Translations under genes and position numbers: made by a program | Source of the DNA: Nocardioides dongkuii | GTDB lineage: Bacteria > Actinomycetota > Actinomycetes > Propionibacteriales > Nocardioidaceae | NCBI RefSeq assembly: GCF_014127485.1 | Contig: NZ_CP059903.1 | Coordinates: 1,364,001 to 1,428,000 of the forward strand | DNA length: 64,000 bases | Direction of reading: 5' to 3' | The notes under the pieces: generated by a model | What the model saw: only the letters and a program-made list of their open reading frames with translations | What the model was told of the DNA's origin: nothing | The model's database searches: none | In this document: positions 51,387 to 59,378 of the stretch, piece after piece | Layout: each line of letters starts with the position of its first letter | Position numbering within the stretch: the stretch's first letter is position 1

Positions 51387-51749
51387 ATGAGCGAGCAGGT
51401 TGACACCACCACGGAGCGGCGCACCGACCAGATCAACCTGAGCCCTGTGGCCGCGGGGAAGATCAGGAGCCTCCTGGACCAGGAGGGTCGCGACGACCTC
51501 CAGCTGCGGATCTCCGTGCAGCCGGGCGGCTGCTCGGGCCTGCGCTACCAGCTCTTCTTCGACGAGCGCACCCTCGACGGTGACGTCGTCACCGACTTCG
51601 ACGGCGTGGCTGTCGTCGTCGACCGGATGAGCGTCCCCTACCTCAACGGCGCGATGATCGACTTCGTCGACTCCATCGAGAAGCAGGGCTTCACCATCGA
51701 CAACCCCAACGCCACGGGCTCGTGCGCGTGCGGTGACTCCTTCCACTGA
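51387..51749 (+). CDS. erpA: iron-sulfur cluster insertion protein ErpA/HesB
   Basis: ErpA delivers [Fe-S] clusters to apo-enzymes. The 120-residue A-type carrier has its three conserved cysteines: C49 (QPGGCSGLRYQLFFDE) and C113 and C115 (GSCACGDSFH). Length and all motifs match the family. It has SD gggag 6 nt upstream of the ATG. Position upstream of the cytochrome genes and next to a cysteine desulfurase fits a service role for Rieske and other Fe-S proteins such as NadA and IspG in this window. A perfect terminator follows. Confidence 0.95.
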   Translation: MSEQVDTTTERRTDQINLSPVAAGKIRSLLDQEGRDDLQLRISVQPGGCSGLRYQLFFDERTLDGDVVTDFDGVAVVVDRMSVPYLNGAMIDFVDSIEKQGFTIDNPNATGSCACGDSFH

Positions 51750-51772
51750 GTCGCTCCGCACCACTGCACCAC

Positions 51773-51806
51773 CCAGACCCCCGCGCCGATCGGCGCGGGG
51801 GTCTGG
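51773..51806. terminator. terminator after erpA
   Basis: Perfect 15-bp stem (51773-51787 with 51792-51806; ccagacccccgcgcc against ggcgcgggggtctgg) with loop gatc, 24 nt after the erpA stop. Confidence 0.8.
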
Positions 51807-51831
51807 TGCTGCCGGCCTGGAGGCGTTGGCT

Positions 51832-51866
51832 GGGAACATCAGGTTTCCCCGGTTCACCGGGGAAAC
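51832..51866. repeat. 35-nt palindromic element, copy 1
   Basis: gggaacatcag followed by a perfect 11-bp inverted repeat (gtttccccggt, 2-nt loop tc, accggggaaac). Identical to copy 2 in all 35 positions, with further similarity on both sides. Confidence 0.85.
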
Positions 51867-51987
51867 TGCGCCGTCCCGGCTGCTGCGGTGCCTGGGTGGT
51901 TGCGCGGGAGGCTCGGAGTGCGGCCCGGGCCCCCGGGTGCGGCCACTTCTCAGGGTTTTCCTGACGTTCGGGGGCATCGCGATGGCC

Positions 51988-52022
51988 GGGAACATCAGGT
52001 TTCCCCGGTTCACCGGGGAAAC
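51988..52022. repeat. 35-nt palindromic element, copy 2
   Basis: Identical in sequence and orientation to copy 1, 156 nt away. The flanks tggcYgggaac are also shared, so the duplicated unit is about 45 nt in all. Confidence 0.85.
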
Positions 52023-52156
52023 CGCCACCGCCCAGCCGCCGGCTGCTGCAGCACCCGGACGAAGCTGCGGGAAGGGCCCGGGTGGGCGGTCGCCGCCGGG
52101 CTCCGCTGGGAGGAGCAGGGCCCGGCGACGACCGGTCAGGCGGGAATCGGGCGGGG

Positions 52157-52354
52157 TCAGTCGAGGTGCAGGTGCAGCGCGTTCGCGATCCGGGCCGCGG
52201 CCTCGGTGATCTCGATGTCGCGCTTGACGACCTCGCGCGGGTAGTCGTCGTACCGCAGCGAGGGAGCGGTCAGGTCCAGGCGCCGGGCGGCGGCCTCGCA
52301 GTCGGCGTGCATCTGCACGAGCGGGCCCAGGTCGTCGTACGCGTCGCGGCTCAT
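52157..52354 (-). CDS. 65-residue hypothetical protein
   Basis: A short helical, acidic protein: SRDAYDDLGPLVQMHADCEAAARRLDLTAP, then RYDDYPREVVKRDIEITEAAARIANALHLHLD. It has coding-like codon use, an ATG start at 52354 and a -10 box TAGCGT 7 nt upstream, divergent from adoK. No family was recognised, and no catalytic motif is seen. Frames upstream of this ATG run into the promoter and were not accepted. Confidence 0.55.
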   Translation of the reverse strand: MSRDAYDDLGPLVQMHADCEAAARRLDLTAPSLRYDDYPREVVKRDIEITEAAARIANALHLHLD

Positions 52355-52361
52355 GCGGACG

Positions 52362-52367
52362 ACGCTA
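52362..52367 (-). promoter_or_regulatory. -10 box of the 65-residue protein gene (leaderless-type)
   Basis: TAGCGT on the minus strand, 7 nt before the ATG at 52354, without SD sequence. Confidence 0.45.
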
Positions 52368-52404
52368 GGGGCTACTGCGGGGTAGCCCCACCAGTACCGA
52401 CCGG

Positions 52405-52410
52405 TAGTGT
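52405..52410 (+). promoter_or_regulatory. -10 box of adoK (leaderless-type)
   Basis: TAGTGT, 8 nt before the ATG at 52419, without SD sequence. An in-frame start at 52407 would overlap it. Confidence 0.45.
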
Positions 52411-52418
52411 TCGCTGAC

Positions 52419-53402
52419 ATGTCGCTGCTCATCGCGGGTTCCATCGCCACCGACCACCTGATGGGCTACGGGGGGAAGTTCTCCGACTCCCTGGTGGTCG
52501 AGCAGCTGGACAAGATCTCCCTCTCCTTCCTCGTCGACGACCTCGAGATCCGCCGTGGCGGCGTCGCCGCGAACATGTGCTTCGGCCTGGGCCGGCTCGG
52601 CCTGCGACCGGTGCTGGTCGGGTCCGCCGGCGAGGACTTCGCCGACTACCGCTCCTGGCTGGAGCGGCACGGCGTCGACTGCTCGTCGGTGCGGATCTCC
52701 GAGACCCGGCACACCGCCCGGTTCGTCTGCACCACCGACCCGACCGGCGCCCAGATCGCGTCCTTCTACCCCGGAGCGATGAGCGAGGCGCGGCTGATCG
52801 AGCTCGGCCCGATCGCGGAGCGGGTCGGCGAGCCGACGTACGTCCTCATCGGCGCCGACGACCCCGACGGGATGCTGCGCCACACCGAGGAGTGCCGCCA
52901 GCGCGGCTACCCGTTCATCGCCGACCCGAGCCAGCAGCTCGCGTTCAGCGGCGGCGAGCTGATCCGCGACCTGGTCGACGGGGCGACGATCCTGTTCTCC
53001 AACGAGTACGAGTCGCACCTGATCGAGCAGAAGACCGGCTGGTCCGCCGAGGAGGTCCTCTCCCGGGTCGGCACCCAGGTCACGACGCTCGGCGCGCAGG
53101 GCGTCCGGATCAGCCGCCGCGGCGAGCCGGACATCGTCCTGCCCGCGGCCACGAACGTCACCGCCGTCGAGCCGACCGGCGTCGGCGACGCGTTCCGCTC
53201 CGGCTTCCTCGCCGGCCTCGCCTGGGACGTCTCGCTGGAGCGCGCGGCCCAGGTCGGCTGCGTGCTCGCGGCGTACGTCGTGGAGACGATCGGCACCCAG
53301 GAGTACTCCTTCACCGCCGACCAGTTCCTCGGTCGGATCGAGGAGTCCTACGGGCCGGAGGCCGCCAAGGACCTCCAGCCGCACCTCAGCCTGGTGAAGT
53401 GA
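52419..53402 (+). CDS. adoK: PfkB-family kinase, probable adenosine kinase
   Basis: A 327-residue ribokinase-fold enzyme: MSLLIAGSIATDHLMGYGGKF at the start, RRGGVAANMCFGLGRLGLRPVLVGSAGEDF (substrate side), and PTGVGDAFRSGFLAGLAWD with catalytic Asp257 in the anion-hole motif. Mycobacterial AdoK is the nearest equivalent in sequence and in location beside ctaC and erpA. Phosphorylation of adenosine to AMP (purine salvage) is therefore likely; another nucleoside or sugar cannot be excluded. The ATG at 52419 lies 8 nt after a -10 box. Confidence 0.87.
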   Translation: MSLLIAGSIATDHLMGYGGKFSDSLVVEQLDKISLSFLVDDLEIRRGGVAANMCFGLGRLGLRPVLVGSAGEDFADYRSWLERHGVDCSSVRISETRHTARFVCTTDPTGAQIASFYPGAMSEARLIELGPIAERVGEPTYVLIGADDPDGMLRHTEECRQRGYPFIADPSQQLAFSGGELIRDLVDGATILFSNEYESHLIEQKTGWSAEEVLSRVGTQVTTLGAQGVRISRRGEPDIVLPAATNVTAVEPTGVGDAFRSGFLAGLAWDVSLERAAQVGCVLAAYVVETIGTQEYSFTADQFLGRIEESYGPEAAKDLQPHLSLVK

Positions 53403-53405
53403 CGC

Positions 53406-53648
53406 TCAGCTGAGCCGCCGCACCAGGTAGCGCGGCACCCCGTCGGCGGCGGCGTCCTCGCCGACGTACTCCTGCTGCCGCATCCGGCACCAGGCCGGTA
53501 CGTCGTGGCGCGCGGCCAGGTCGGTCGCGACGACGGCGACCACCCCGCCGAGCGGCACCTCGCCCACCCGGCGGCCGAGCTCGATGATCGGCAGCGGGCA
53601 GAGCATCCCGCGGCAGTCCAGCTCGAGGTCGACGTGCTCGGCGCTCAC
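53406..53648 (-). CDS. tusA: TusA-family sulfurtransferase
   Basis: An 80-residue sulfur carrier with the TusA active-site motif CRGMLCPLPIIELGR (Cys17 acceptor, CPxP) and the DLAARHDVPAWCRMRQQEYVG second half, including a further cysteine and Trp as in the family. Its ATG overlaps the stop of the cysteine desulfurase gene (ATGA), so the desulfurase-TusA pair is translated together, which implies direct persulfide transfer. The final acceptor (thiolated tRNA, molybdopterin or Fe-S) is not shown. Confidence 0.9.
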   Translation of the reverse strand: MSAEHVDLELDCRGMLCPLPIIELGRRVGEVPLGGVVAVVATDLAARHDVPAWCRMRQQEYVGEDAAADGVPRYLVRRLS

Positions 53649-54823
53649 AGGCCCGCGTCCGCCCGGATCCCGGCGACCACCTCGGGGAGCGCGGCGAGGA
53701 ACCCGTCGACCTCGGCCTCGGTCGCGTCCCGTCCCAGGGAGACCCGCACGTTGCCGTGCGTCAGCGCGCCCATCGCGGCGAGCACCCGGCTCGGCTCGAG
53801 CGTGGAGGCGGTGCAGGCCGAGCCGCTCGCCACGGCGTACCCCCGACGCGACAGGCCCTCGACGAGGGCCTCGCCGTCGACGTAGAGGCAGGAGAAGGTC
53901 AGCAGGTGGGGGAGCCGGTCGACCGGGTCACCGACCACCTCGACGTCCGGCACCGCCCCGACGCCGGCGCGGAGCCGGTCGACGAGCGCCGCCTGCCGCG
54001 ACGCCACGGCCTCGCCGTCGGCGAGCACGGCACGCAGCGCCGCGGCCGCGGCGAGCGCGGCCGGCACGTTCTCGAACCCGGCCACCCGCTCGTCGACCCG
54101 GTCGTCGAGCGGGAACGGCGTCGTCCACCGGGTGCCCTTGCGGACCAGCAGCACGCCGACGCCGGCGGGGCCGCCCCACTTGTGCGCCGACCCCGCCGCG
54201 GTCGACCAGCCCGCCGGCAGCGGGAGCCGGCCCATCGACGCGCAGGCGTCGACGAAGAGGGGCACGCCCGAACCGGCCAGCGCGGCCGCCACCTCGGCGA
54301 CCGGCTGCACGGTGCCCACCTCGTGGTTGGCGGACTGGACGGCGACCGCCCCGACCCCCGGCTGCCCCGCGGCCCGGACCACCTCGTCCGGGGCCACGCG
54401 GCCGTGCCGGTCGACGGCGACCTCGACGGGGCTCTCGGGCCGGTCCGCGTGGTCGGCGCCGCGCGCCCACGCGGCCGCGTGCGCGACCGCGGAGTGCTCG
54501 ACGGCGGTCATCACCACGCGGGAACCACGCTCGGGGCGCGCGGCGAGCAGGCCCAGCACCCCGCGGTGCACCGCGTCGGTGCCGGAGGCGGTGAACGAGA
54601 CCTCGTCGGGCCGGACCCCGAGGCACTCCGCCACCACGGCGCGCGCGTTGTCGAGCACGAGCCGGGCGTCGCGGCCGGGGGAGTGCAGCCGCCGCGGATC
54701 GGCCCAGCCGCGGTCGAGCGCCGCCATCAGGACGTCCCGGGCCGCGGGGTGGAGCGGCTCCCCGGAGGCGGTGTCCAGGTAGGTGCGGGGGGGTACCCCG
54801 GACCGGTCCGCGGCATTTGTCAC
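53645..54823 (-). CDS. cysteine desulfurase
   Basis: A 392-residue PLP enzyme of the NifS/IscS class. It starts TYLDTASGEPLHPAARDVLMAAL and has the PLP-lysine motif SAHKWGGPAG with K215 and the active-site cysteine loop ASGSACTASTLEPSRVLAAMG with C337 in a long, group-I-type loop. It releases sulfur from cysteine as a persulfide. It heads a transcript with tusA. The GTG start is 6 nt after the box TAGGTT. It lies divergent from ctaC. No iscU gene is nearby, so delivery via TusA is likely. Confidence 0.93.
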   Translation of the reverse strand: MTNAADRSGVPPRTYLDTASGEPLHPAARDVLMAALDRGWADPRRLHSPGRDARLVLDNARAVVAECLGVRPDEVSFTASGTDAVHRGVLGLLAARPERGSRVVMTAVEHSAVAHAAAWARGADHADRPESPVEVAVDRHGRVAPDEVVRAAGQPGVGAVAVQSANHEVGTVQPVAEVAAALAGSGVPLFVDACASMGRLPLPAGWSTAAGSAHKWGGPAGVGVLLVRKGTRWTTPFPLDDRVDERVAGFENVPAALAAAAALRAVLADGEAVASRQAALVDRLRAGVGAVPDVEVVGDPVDRLPHLLTFSCLYVDGEALVEGLSRRGYAVASGSACTASTLEPSRVLAAMGALTHGNVRVSLGRDATEAEVDGFLAALPEVVAGIRADAGL

Positions 54824-54829
54824 ACGGGG

Positions 54830-54835
54830 AACCTA
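54830..54835 (-). promoter_or_regulatory. -10 box of the cysteine desulfurase gene (leaderless-type)
   Basis: TAGGTT on the minus strand, 6 nt before the GTG at 54823. Confidence 0.5.
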
Positions 54836-54873
54836 CCGGGCGACCCGGCCCCGACGCCGGGGGGCGATTCGGA

Positions 54874-54879
54874 TACTGT
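54874..54879 (+). promoter_or_regulatory. -10 box of the ctaC operon
   Basis: TACTGT followed by a leader of about 41 nt with the strong SD sequence gaggaagg, in contrast to the leaderless divergent gene. Confidence 0.45.
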
Positions 54880-54920
54880 TCACGAGTACTTTGTGATCGC
54901 CCAAGAGGAAGGCTCCAGCG

Positions 54921-55862
54921 TTGAGTCTGCAACTCCCCCGGCACGCGACAGGGGGCCGCGGAGCCATCCGCCGTCTGCTCCTGCTCCCCGTGCTCGGTGT
55001 CAGCGTCGTGGTCCTGGCTGGTTGCGGCTCGGAGAACAGCGACGACTGGAAGCAGTTGGCGATGCCGGACCCGGTGACCGTCCAGGGCAAGCAGACGCTT
55101 GACCTGTGGCAGGGCGCCTGGGTCGCGGCCCTGGTCACCGGTCTCGTCGTGTGGGGGCTGATCTTCTGGGTCGTCGTGCGCTACCGCCGCCGCAGCGACG
55201 ACGAGATCCCGATCCAGACGCGCTACAACCTGCCGCTGGAGATCTTCTACACGATCGCCCCGATCATGATGGTGATCGTCTTCTTCCAGCAGACCGTCGA
55301 GACCCAGAACGTCCTGCTGGAGCGCACCGACGACCCGGACCAGATCATCGAGGTCACGGCGCAGCAGTGGAGCTGGACCTTCAACCACGGCGTCGGCGAG
55401 GTCGACTACGCCGCCGACGAGGAGTCCGCGGACGACGAGTTCCCCTACGCCGAGTACGCCTACGTCGCCGGCACCGGGTCCGACATCCCGACCCTGGTCC
55501 TGCCGGTGGGGGAGACCATCCGGTTCAACCTGCACTCGCCCGACGTCATCCACAACTTCGGTGTCCCGACGTTCCTGTTCAAGATGGACGTCATCCCGGG
55601 TCGCGTGAACTCCTTCGAGATCACCACCAAGGAAGAGGGCTTCTACGCGGGCAAGTGCTTCGAGCTGTGCGGGGTCTACCACTCGCGCATGCTGTTCAAC
55701 GTCGACATCGTCAGCCCCGAGAAGTACGACGCGTACGTCGAGACTCTGGTCGAGGAGGGGCAGGTCTCGCCGACCCCGCTCCTCGGCGGCGAGTACGCGG
55801 ACAGCCAGGTCGGACTCGACTCCGGCCCCGAAGAAGACGACTCCGAGGGAGCGCAAGAGTGA
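54921..55862 (+). CDS. ctaC: cytochrome c oxidase subunit II
   Basis: CtaC carries the CuA centre that receives electrons in the aa3 oxidase. The 313-residue protein has a lipobox (VSVVVLAGC, Cys35), two membrane helices (about 65-85 and 105-128), and the CuA domain. In that domain [12 protein letters not shown] supplies the two cysteines and histidine, VIHNF a further His, and QQWSWTFNH the aromatic patch. An acidic tail follows. The TTG start has SD gaggaagg; its GTGA overlap couples it to ctaD. It is also close to the fused cytochrome c in QcrC of the bc complex, which feeds it without a soluble cytochrome c in actinobacteria. Confidence 0.96.
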   Translation: MSLQLPRHATGGRGAIRRLLLLPVLGVSVVVLAGCGSENSDDWKQLAMPDPVTVQGKQTLDLWQGAWVAALVTGLVVWGLIFWVVVRYRRRSDDEIPIQTRYNLPLEIFYTIAPIMMVIVFFQQTVETQNVLLERTDDPDQIIEVTAQQWSWTFNHGVGEVDYAADEESADDEFPYAEYAYVAGTGSDIPTLVLPVGETIRFNLHSPDVIHNFGVPTFLFKMDVIPGRVNSFEITTKEEGFYAGKCFELCGVYHSRMLFNVDIVSPEKYDAYVETLVEEGQVSPTPLLGGEYADSQVGLDSGPEEDDSEGAQE

Positions 55863-57622
55863 GCGCCGCCGTCGCAGCCGGCCCCGTCGGGTCGACGCGC
55901 AAGTCCCTGGGCCAGCAGCTGGTCCGGATCATGACCACGACCGATCACAAGCTGATCGGCAAGATGTACCTGATCACGTCGTTCGCCTGGTTCCTGATCG
56001 GCGGACTGATGGCGCTGCTCATCCGGTCCGAGCTGGCGTTCCCGGGCAACCAGGTCGTCAACGACGAGCTGTACAACCAGCTCTTCACCATGCACGGCAC
56101 GATCATGCTGCTGCTGTTCGCGACCCCCCTGTTCTTCGGGTTCGCCAACGTGATCATGCCGATCCAGATCGGCGCGCCCGACGTGGCCTTCCCCCGCCTG
56201 AACATGTTCAGCTACTGGCTGTTCCTGTTCGGTGGACTGATCGCCGCCTCGGGCTTCCTGACCCACTCCGGCGCCGCCAGCTTCGGCTGGTTCGCCTACA
56301 CCCCGCTCAGCGACGCCGTGCGCTCGCCGGGCGCGGGCGGCGACCTGTGGATCATGGGTCTGTGGATGGCCGGTCTCGGCACCATCCTGGGTGCGGTCAA
56401 CTTCATCACCACGATCATCTGCATGCGCGCCCCCGGCATGACCATGTTCCGGATGCCGCTGTTCACCTGGAACGCGCTGATCACCAGCCTGCTGGTGCTG
56501 ATCGCGTTCCCGACGCTGGCCGGCGCGCTGCTGATGCTGGAGGCCGACCGACAGCTCGGCGCCCACGTCTTCGACACCGCCCACGGCGGACCGATCCTGT
56601 GGCAGCACCTGTTCTGGTTCTTCGGGCACCCCGAGGTCTACATCATCGCGCTGCCGTTCTTCGGCATCGTCACCGAGATCCTGCCGGTGTTCAGCCGCAA
56701 GCCGATCTTCGGGTACGTCGGCCTGGTCGGCGCCACGCTCGGCATCGCGATCCTGTCCGTGGCGGTGTGGGCGCACCACATGTTCCCGACGGGAGCAGTC
56801 GATCTACCGTTCTTCTCGGGCATGACATTCCTGATCGCGGTGCCAACAGGAGTGAAGTTCTTCAACTGGATCGGGACGATGTGGGGCGGGTCCCTGTCCT
56901 TCGACACCCCGATGCTGTGGTCGATCGGCTTCCTCACCACGTTCCTCTTCGGCGGCCTGACCGGCGTCATCCTGGCCAGCCCCCCGCTGGACTTCCACGT
57001 CACCGACTCCTACTTCGTGGTCGCGCACTTCCACTACGTCGTGTTCGGCACGGTGGTGTTCGCGATGTTCGCCGGGTTCTACTTCTGGTGGCCGAAGATG
57101 ACCGGCCGGATGCTCGACGAGCGGCTCGGCAAGCTGCACTTCTGGCTGACCTTCGTCGGCTTCCACACGACGTTCCTCGTCCAGCACTGGCTGGGTGTCG
57201 AGGGCATGCCGCGCCGGTACGCCGACTACCTGCCCGGCGACGGCTTCACCACGCTCAACCAGGTCTCCACCATCGGTGCCTTCCTGCTGAGCGCGTCGAC
57301 GCTGCCGTTCTTCTACAACGTCTACGTGTCCCGGCGCGGGCCGAAGGTGCTCGTCGATGACCCGTGGGGCTGGGGCCGGTCCCTGGAGTGGGCCACCAGC
57401 TGCCCGCCGCCGCGGCACAACTTCGTCTCCCTCCCGCGGATCCGCTCGGAGTCGCCGGCCTTCGACCTCCACCACCCGGAGATCGTCGCCATCGAGCTCG
57501 AGCAGAACCAGACGGCCGCCGAGGGCGGGCTCGCGGACGCGCCCGACATGAAGGGCCGCGCCGGGATGATCGACGACCGCACCGCTGACGGCACGACCGA
57601 CACCACGGAGGGCAAGTCCTGA
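55859..57622 (+). CDS. ctaD: cytochrome c oxidase subunit I
   Basis: CtaD holds heme a and the heme a3-CuB centre where oxygen is reduced. The 587-residue protein has twelve membrane helices and the family landmarks: [35 protein letters not shown] (heme a His), [22 protein letters not shown] (CuB His and K/D-channel residues), [11 protein letters not shown] (CuB His pair) and [17 protein letters not shown] (heme a3/a His pair). A hydrophilic tail (about 525-587) follows. The GTG start overlaps the ctaC stop. A short stretch (56789-56851) is dense in A/T-ending codons, unlike the rest. Confidence 0.97.
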   Translation: MSAAVAAGPVGSTRKSLGQQLVRIMTTTDHKLIGKMYLITSFAWFLIGGLMALLIRSELAFPGNQVVNDELYNQLFTMHGTIMLLLFATPLFFGFANVIMPIQIGAPDVAFPRLNMFSYWLFLFGGLIAASGFLTHSGAASFGWFAYTPLSDAVRSPGAGGDLWIMGLWMAGLGTILGAVNFITTIICMRAPGMTMFRMPLFTWNALITSLLVLIAFPTLAGALLMLEADRQLGAHVFDTAHGGPILWQHLFWFFGHPEVYIIALPFFGIVTEILPVFSRKPIFGYVGLVGATLGIAILSVAVWAHHMFPTGAVDLPFFSGMTFLIAVPTGVKFFNWIGTMWGGSLSFDTPMLWSIGFLTTFLFGGLTGVILASPPLDFHVTDSYFVVAHFHYVVFGTVVFAMFAGFYFWWPKMTGRMLDERLGKLHFWLTFVGFHTTFLVQHWLGVEGMPRRYADYLPGDGFTTLNQVSTIGAFLLSASTLPFFYNVYVSRRGPKVLVDDPWGWGRSLEWATSCPPPRHNFVSLPRIRSESPAFDLHHPEIVAIELEQNQTAAEGGLADAPDMKGRAGMIDDRTADGTTDTTEGKS

Positions 57623-58038
57623 TGAAGGCCGAGGCGTGGATCTTCGGGGCCTGCACCATCTTCCTGGTGCTGGTGACCCCGGCGTACTGGCTCGTGACCG
57701 AGGCCGGCAGCAGCGGCGGCGACTGGACCGGAACCTCGGCGCTGGCGATGACGACCCTGCTGACCGCGATGGTGACCCTCTACCTGGGCTTCCACGCGCG
57801 GAAGATGGACCCGCGGCCGGAGGACCTCAAGGAGGCCGAGATCGCCGACGGTGCCGGCGAGCTCGGGTTCTTCCCGCCGTACTCGTGGTGGCCGCTGTGG
57901 TGCGCCGCCACCCTCGGCTTCATGGTCTACGGCATCGCGATGGGTGCCTGGTGGCTCGTGATCATGGGCGGCGTCCTGGGCGCGGTGGCGCTGAGCGGGC
58001 TGGTCTTCGAGTACTACCGCGGGGAGCACGCGCACTGA
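57622..58038 (+). CDS. ctaF: actinobacterial cytochrome c oxidase subunit IV (CtaF)
   Basis: A 138-residue membrane subunit with four hydrophobic segments: EAWIFGACTIFLVLVTPAYWLV, LAMTTLLTAMVTLYLGFHA, WWPLWCAATLGFMVYGIAMGAW and WLVIMGGVLGAVALSGLVFEYY. The motif HARKMDPRPEDLKEAEIADGAGELGFFPPYSWWPLW between helices 2 and 3 is the hallmark of CtaF. It is the fourth core subunit of the aa3 oxidase in actinobacteria. The ATG overlaps the ctaD stop by one base. Confidence 0.93.
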   Translation: MKAEAWIFGACTIFLVLVTPAYWLVTEAGSSGGDWTGTSALAMTTLLTAMVTLYLGFHARKMDPRPEDLKEAEIADGAGELGFFPPYSWWPLWCAATLGFMVYGIAMGAWWLVIMGGVLGAVALSGLVFEYYRGEHAH

Positions 58039-58088
58039 GGCACGCCGCGGCTCCGGCCGTGGTTTCGGATTCGACGGGCGGGCGCGGT

Positions 58089-58094
58089 TAGGCT
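58089..58094 (+). promoter_or_regulatory. -10 box of the L,D-transpeptidase gene
   Basis: TAGGCT followed by a leader of about 50 nt with the SD-like gggag before the ATG at 58152. Confidence 0.4.
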
Positions 58095-58151
58095 CTCAGG
58101 TGTTCGTCGACGGCTCGTCGTGCGGATGATCCGAGATCCTGGGAGTACCGC

Positions 58152-59378
58152 ATGACCCTGAGCCGTACGCGCTCGGCGTTCGCCGCCGCGACCGCGCTCG
58201 CCCTGGCCGCCACCCTGACGGCCTGCGACGCCGGCTCGGCCACGCCGGGCTCCGATCCGGGTTCGTCCGCCGCCCCGGGGGCCGAGAGCGACGGTGCGGC
58301 CGAGGCCGCTGAGCCGCCCCGGCTGGTCACCAACGTGCGGGCCGGCGCCCAGGACGTGCCCGTCGACAAGGTCGTCGAGGTGCGCGCCGCGGGCGGCACC
58401 CTCCGCGGCGTCGACGTCTCCTCCGGGTCCGGACCGGTCCCCGGGGAGCTCGGTGCCGACGGCACCACCTGGACCGCGTCCGCGCGCCTCGAGCCCGGCA
58501 CGTCGTACGCCGTGCGGGTGCGCGCCGAGGGTTCCGACGGCACGCCGGCCCGGCAGACGACCCGGTTCCAGACCCAGGACCTCAGCCTCGACCAGCAGAC
58601 CTACCCGTCCGTGGCCCCGCTCGACGGGGAGACCGTGGGCGTCGGCATGCCGGTGGTCGTGGGCTTCGACGTGCCGGTGACCGACCGCGCGGCGATCGAG
58701 GAGAACCTCACGGTGACCTCCACGCCGAAGCAGGCCGGCGCTTGGCACTGGCTCAGCGACACCGAGGTGCACTGGCGCCCGAAGCGCTACTGGGAGGCCG
58801 GCACCGAGGTCGACGTCGACGTCGACATCAACTCCGTGCACGCCGGTGGCGGGGTCTACGGCCAGGAGAGCCGCCAGGTGGAGTTCGAGGTCGGCGCCGC
58901 CCACGTCTACCGCGTCGACGCCCGCACCCACCAGATGCGCGTGTTCTCCGACGGGGAGCTGCTGCGCTCCATCCCGATCACGCTGGGCAAGTCCGGCTTC
59001 ACCACCCGCTCGGGCACCAAGGTGATCGTCGAGAAGTTCGAGACCCGGCGGATGAACTCCGAGACCGTCGGCATCCCCGCGGGCAGCTCGGAGGCCTACG
59101 ACATCAACGACGTGCGCTACGCGATGCGGCTGACCTACTCCGGTGAGTTCATCCACGCCGCGCCCTGGTCCGAGGGCTCCCAGGGGTACGCCAACGTCAG
59201 CCACGGCTGCACCGGCATGAGCACCGAGAACGCCGCGTGGCTCTACGCGATGACCCGCCGCGGGGACGTCGTCGAGTACACCGGCACCGACCGCCCGATG
59301 ACGCTCGACAACGGGTACGGCGACTGGAACACCTCGTTCGCGGACTACCGGCAGGGCTCGGCGCTCAGCGCCCGCTGA
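58152..59378 (+). CDS. L,D-transpeptidase lipoprotein (LdtMt2-like)
   Basis: A 408-residue cell-wall cross-linking enzyme. A signal peptide with lipobox (ALAATLTAC, Cys25) and a Ser/Pro linker precede two Ig-like domains (about 55-140 and 145-250, with TYPSVAPLDGETVGVGMPVVVGFD). The catalytic YkuD domain (about 255-385) has FIHAAPW and the motif VSHGCTGMSTENAAWLY with nucleophile C353. This matches actinobacterial Ldt enzymes that make 3-3 peptidoglycan cross-links using DapB-pathway diaminopimelate. The C-terminus overlaps the convergent flavin oxidoreductase gene by 14 nt. Confidence 0.93.
   Translation: MTLSRTRSAFAAATALALAATLTACDAGSATPGSDPGSSAAPGAESDGAAEAAEPPRLVTNVRAGAQDVPVDKVVEVRAAGGTLRGVDVSSGSGPVPGELGADGTTWTASARLEPGTSYAVRVRAEGSDGTPARQTTRFQTQDLSLDQQTYPSVAPLDGETVGVGMPVVVGFDVPVTDRAAIEENLTVTSTPKQAGAWHWLSDTEVHWRPKRYWEAGTEVDVDVDINSVHAGGGVYGQESRQVEFEVGAAHVYRVDARTHQMRVFSDGELLRSIPITLGKSGFTTRSGTKVIVEKFETRRMNSETVGIPAGSSEAYDINDVRYAMRLTYSGEFIHAAPWSEGSQGYANVSHGCTGMSTENAAWLYAMTRRGDVVEYTGTDRPMTLDNGYGDWNTSFADYRQGSALSAR

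Larger units (their letters stand above)
51807..52156. other. 350-nt non-coding stretch carrying two palindromic elements
   Basis: No convincing gene is visible. Frames on either strand that stay open here are Gly/Pro/Arg-rich and are broken by the palindromes. The stretch holds two identical elements, listed next, about 156 nt apart. Confidence 0.65.

Noticed and set aside
51832..52022. CRISPR array
   Set aside because: Only two repeats, with a 121-nt gap between them and no cas genes. The repeats are strong palindromes in a single intergenic region.
51733..52209. A 158-residue plus-strand frame and a minus-strand frame reading through the palindromes
   Set aside because: The repeated peptide in each frame is produced only by the duplicated DNA element. 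There is no ribosome binding site or homologous domain.
59365..59378. 14-nt convergent overlap of the transpeptidase and flavin oxidoreductase genes as a regulatory antisense device
   Set aside because: Short tail-to-tail overlaps are common in compact genomes. No terminator or other signal suggests regulation.
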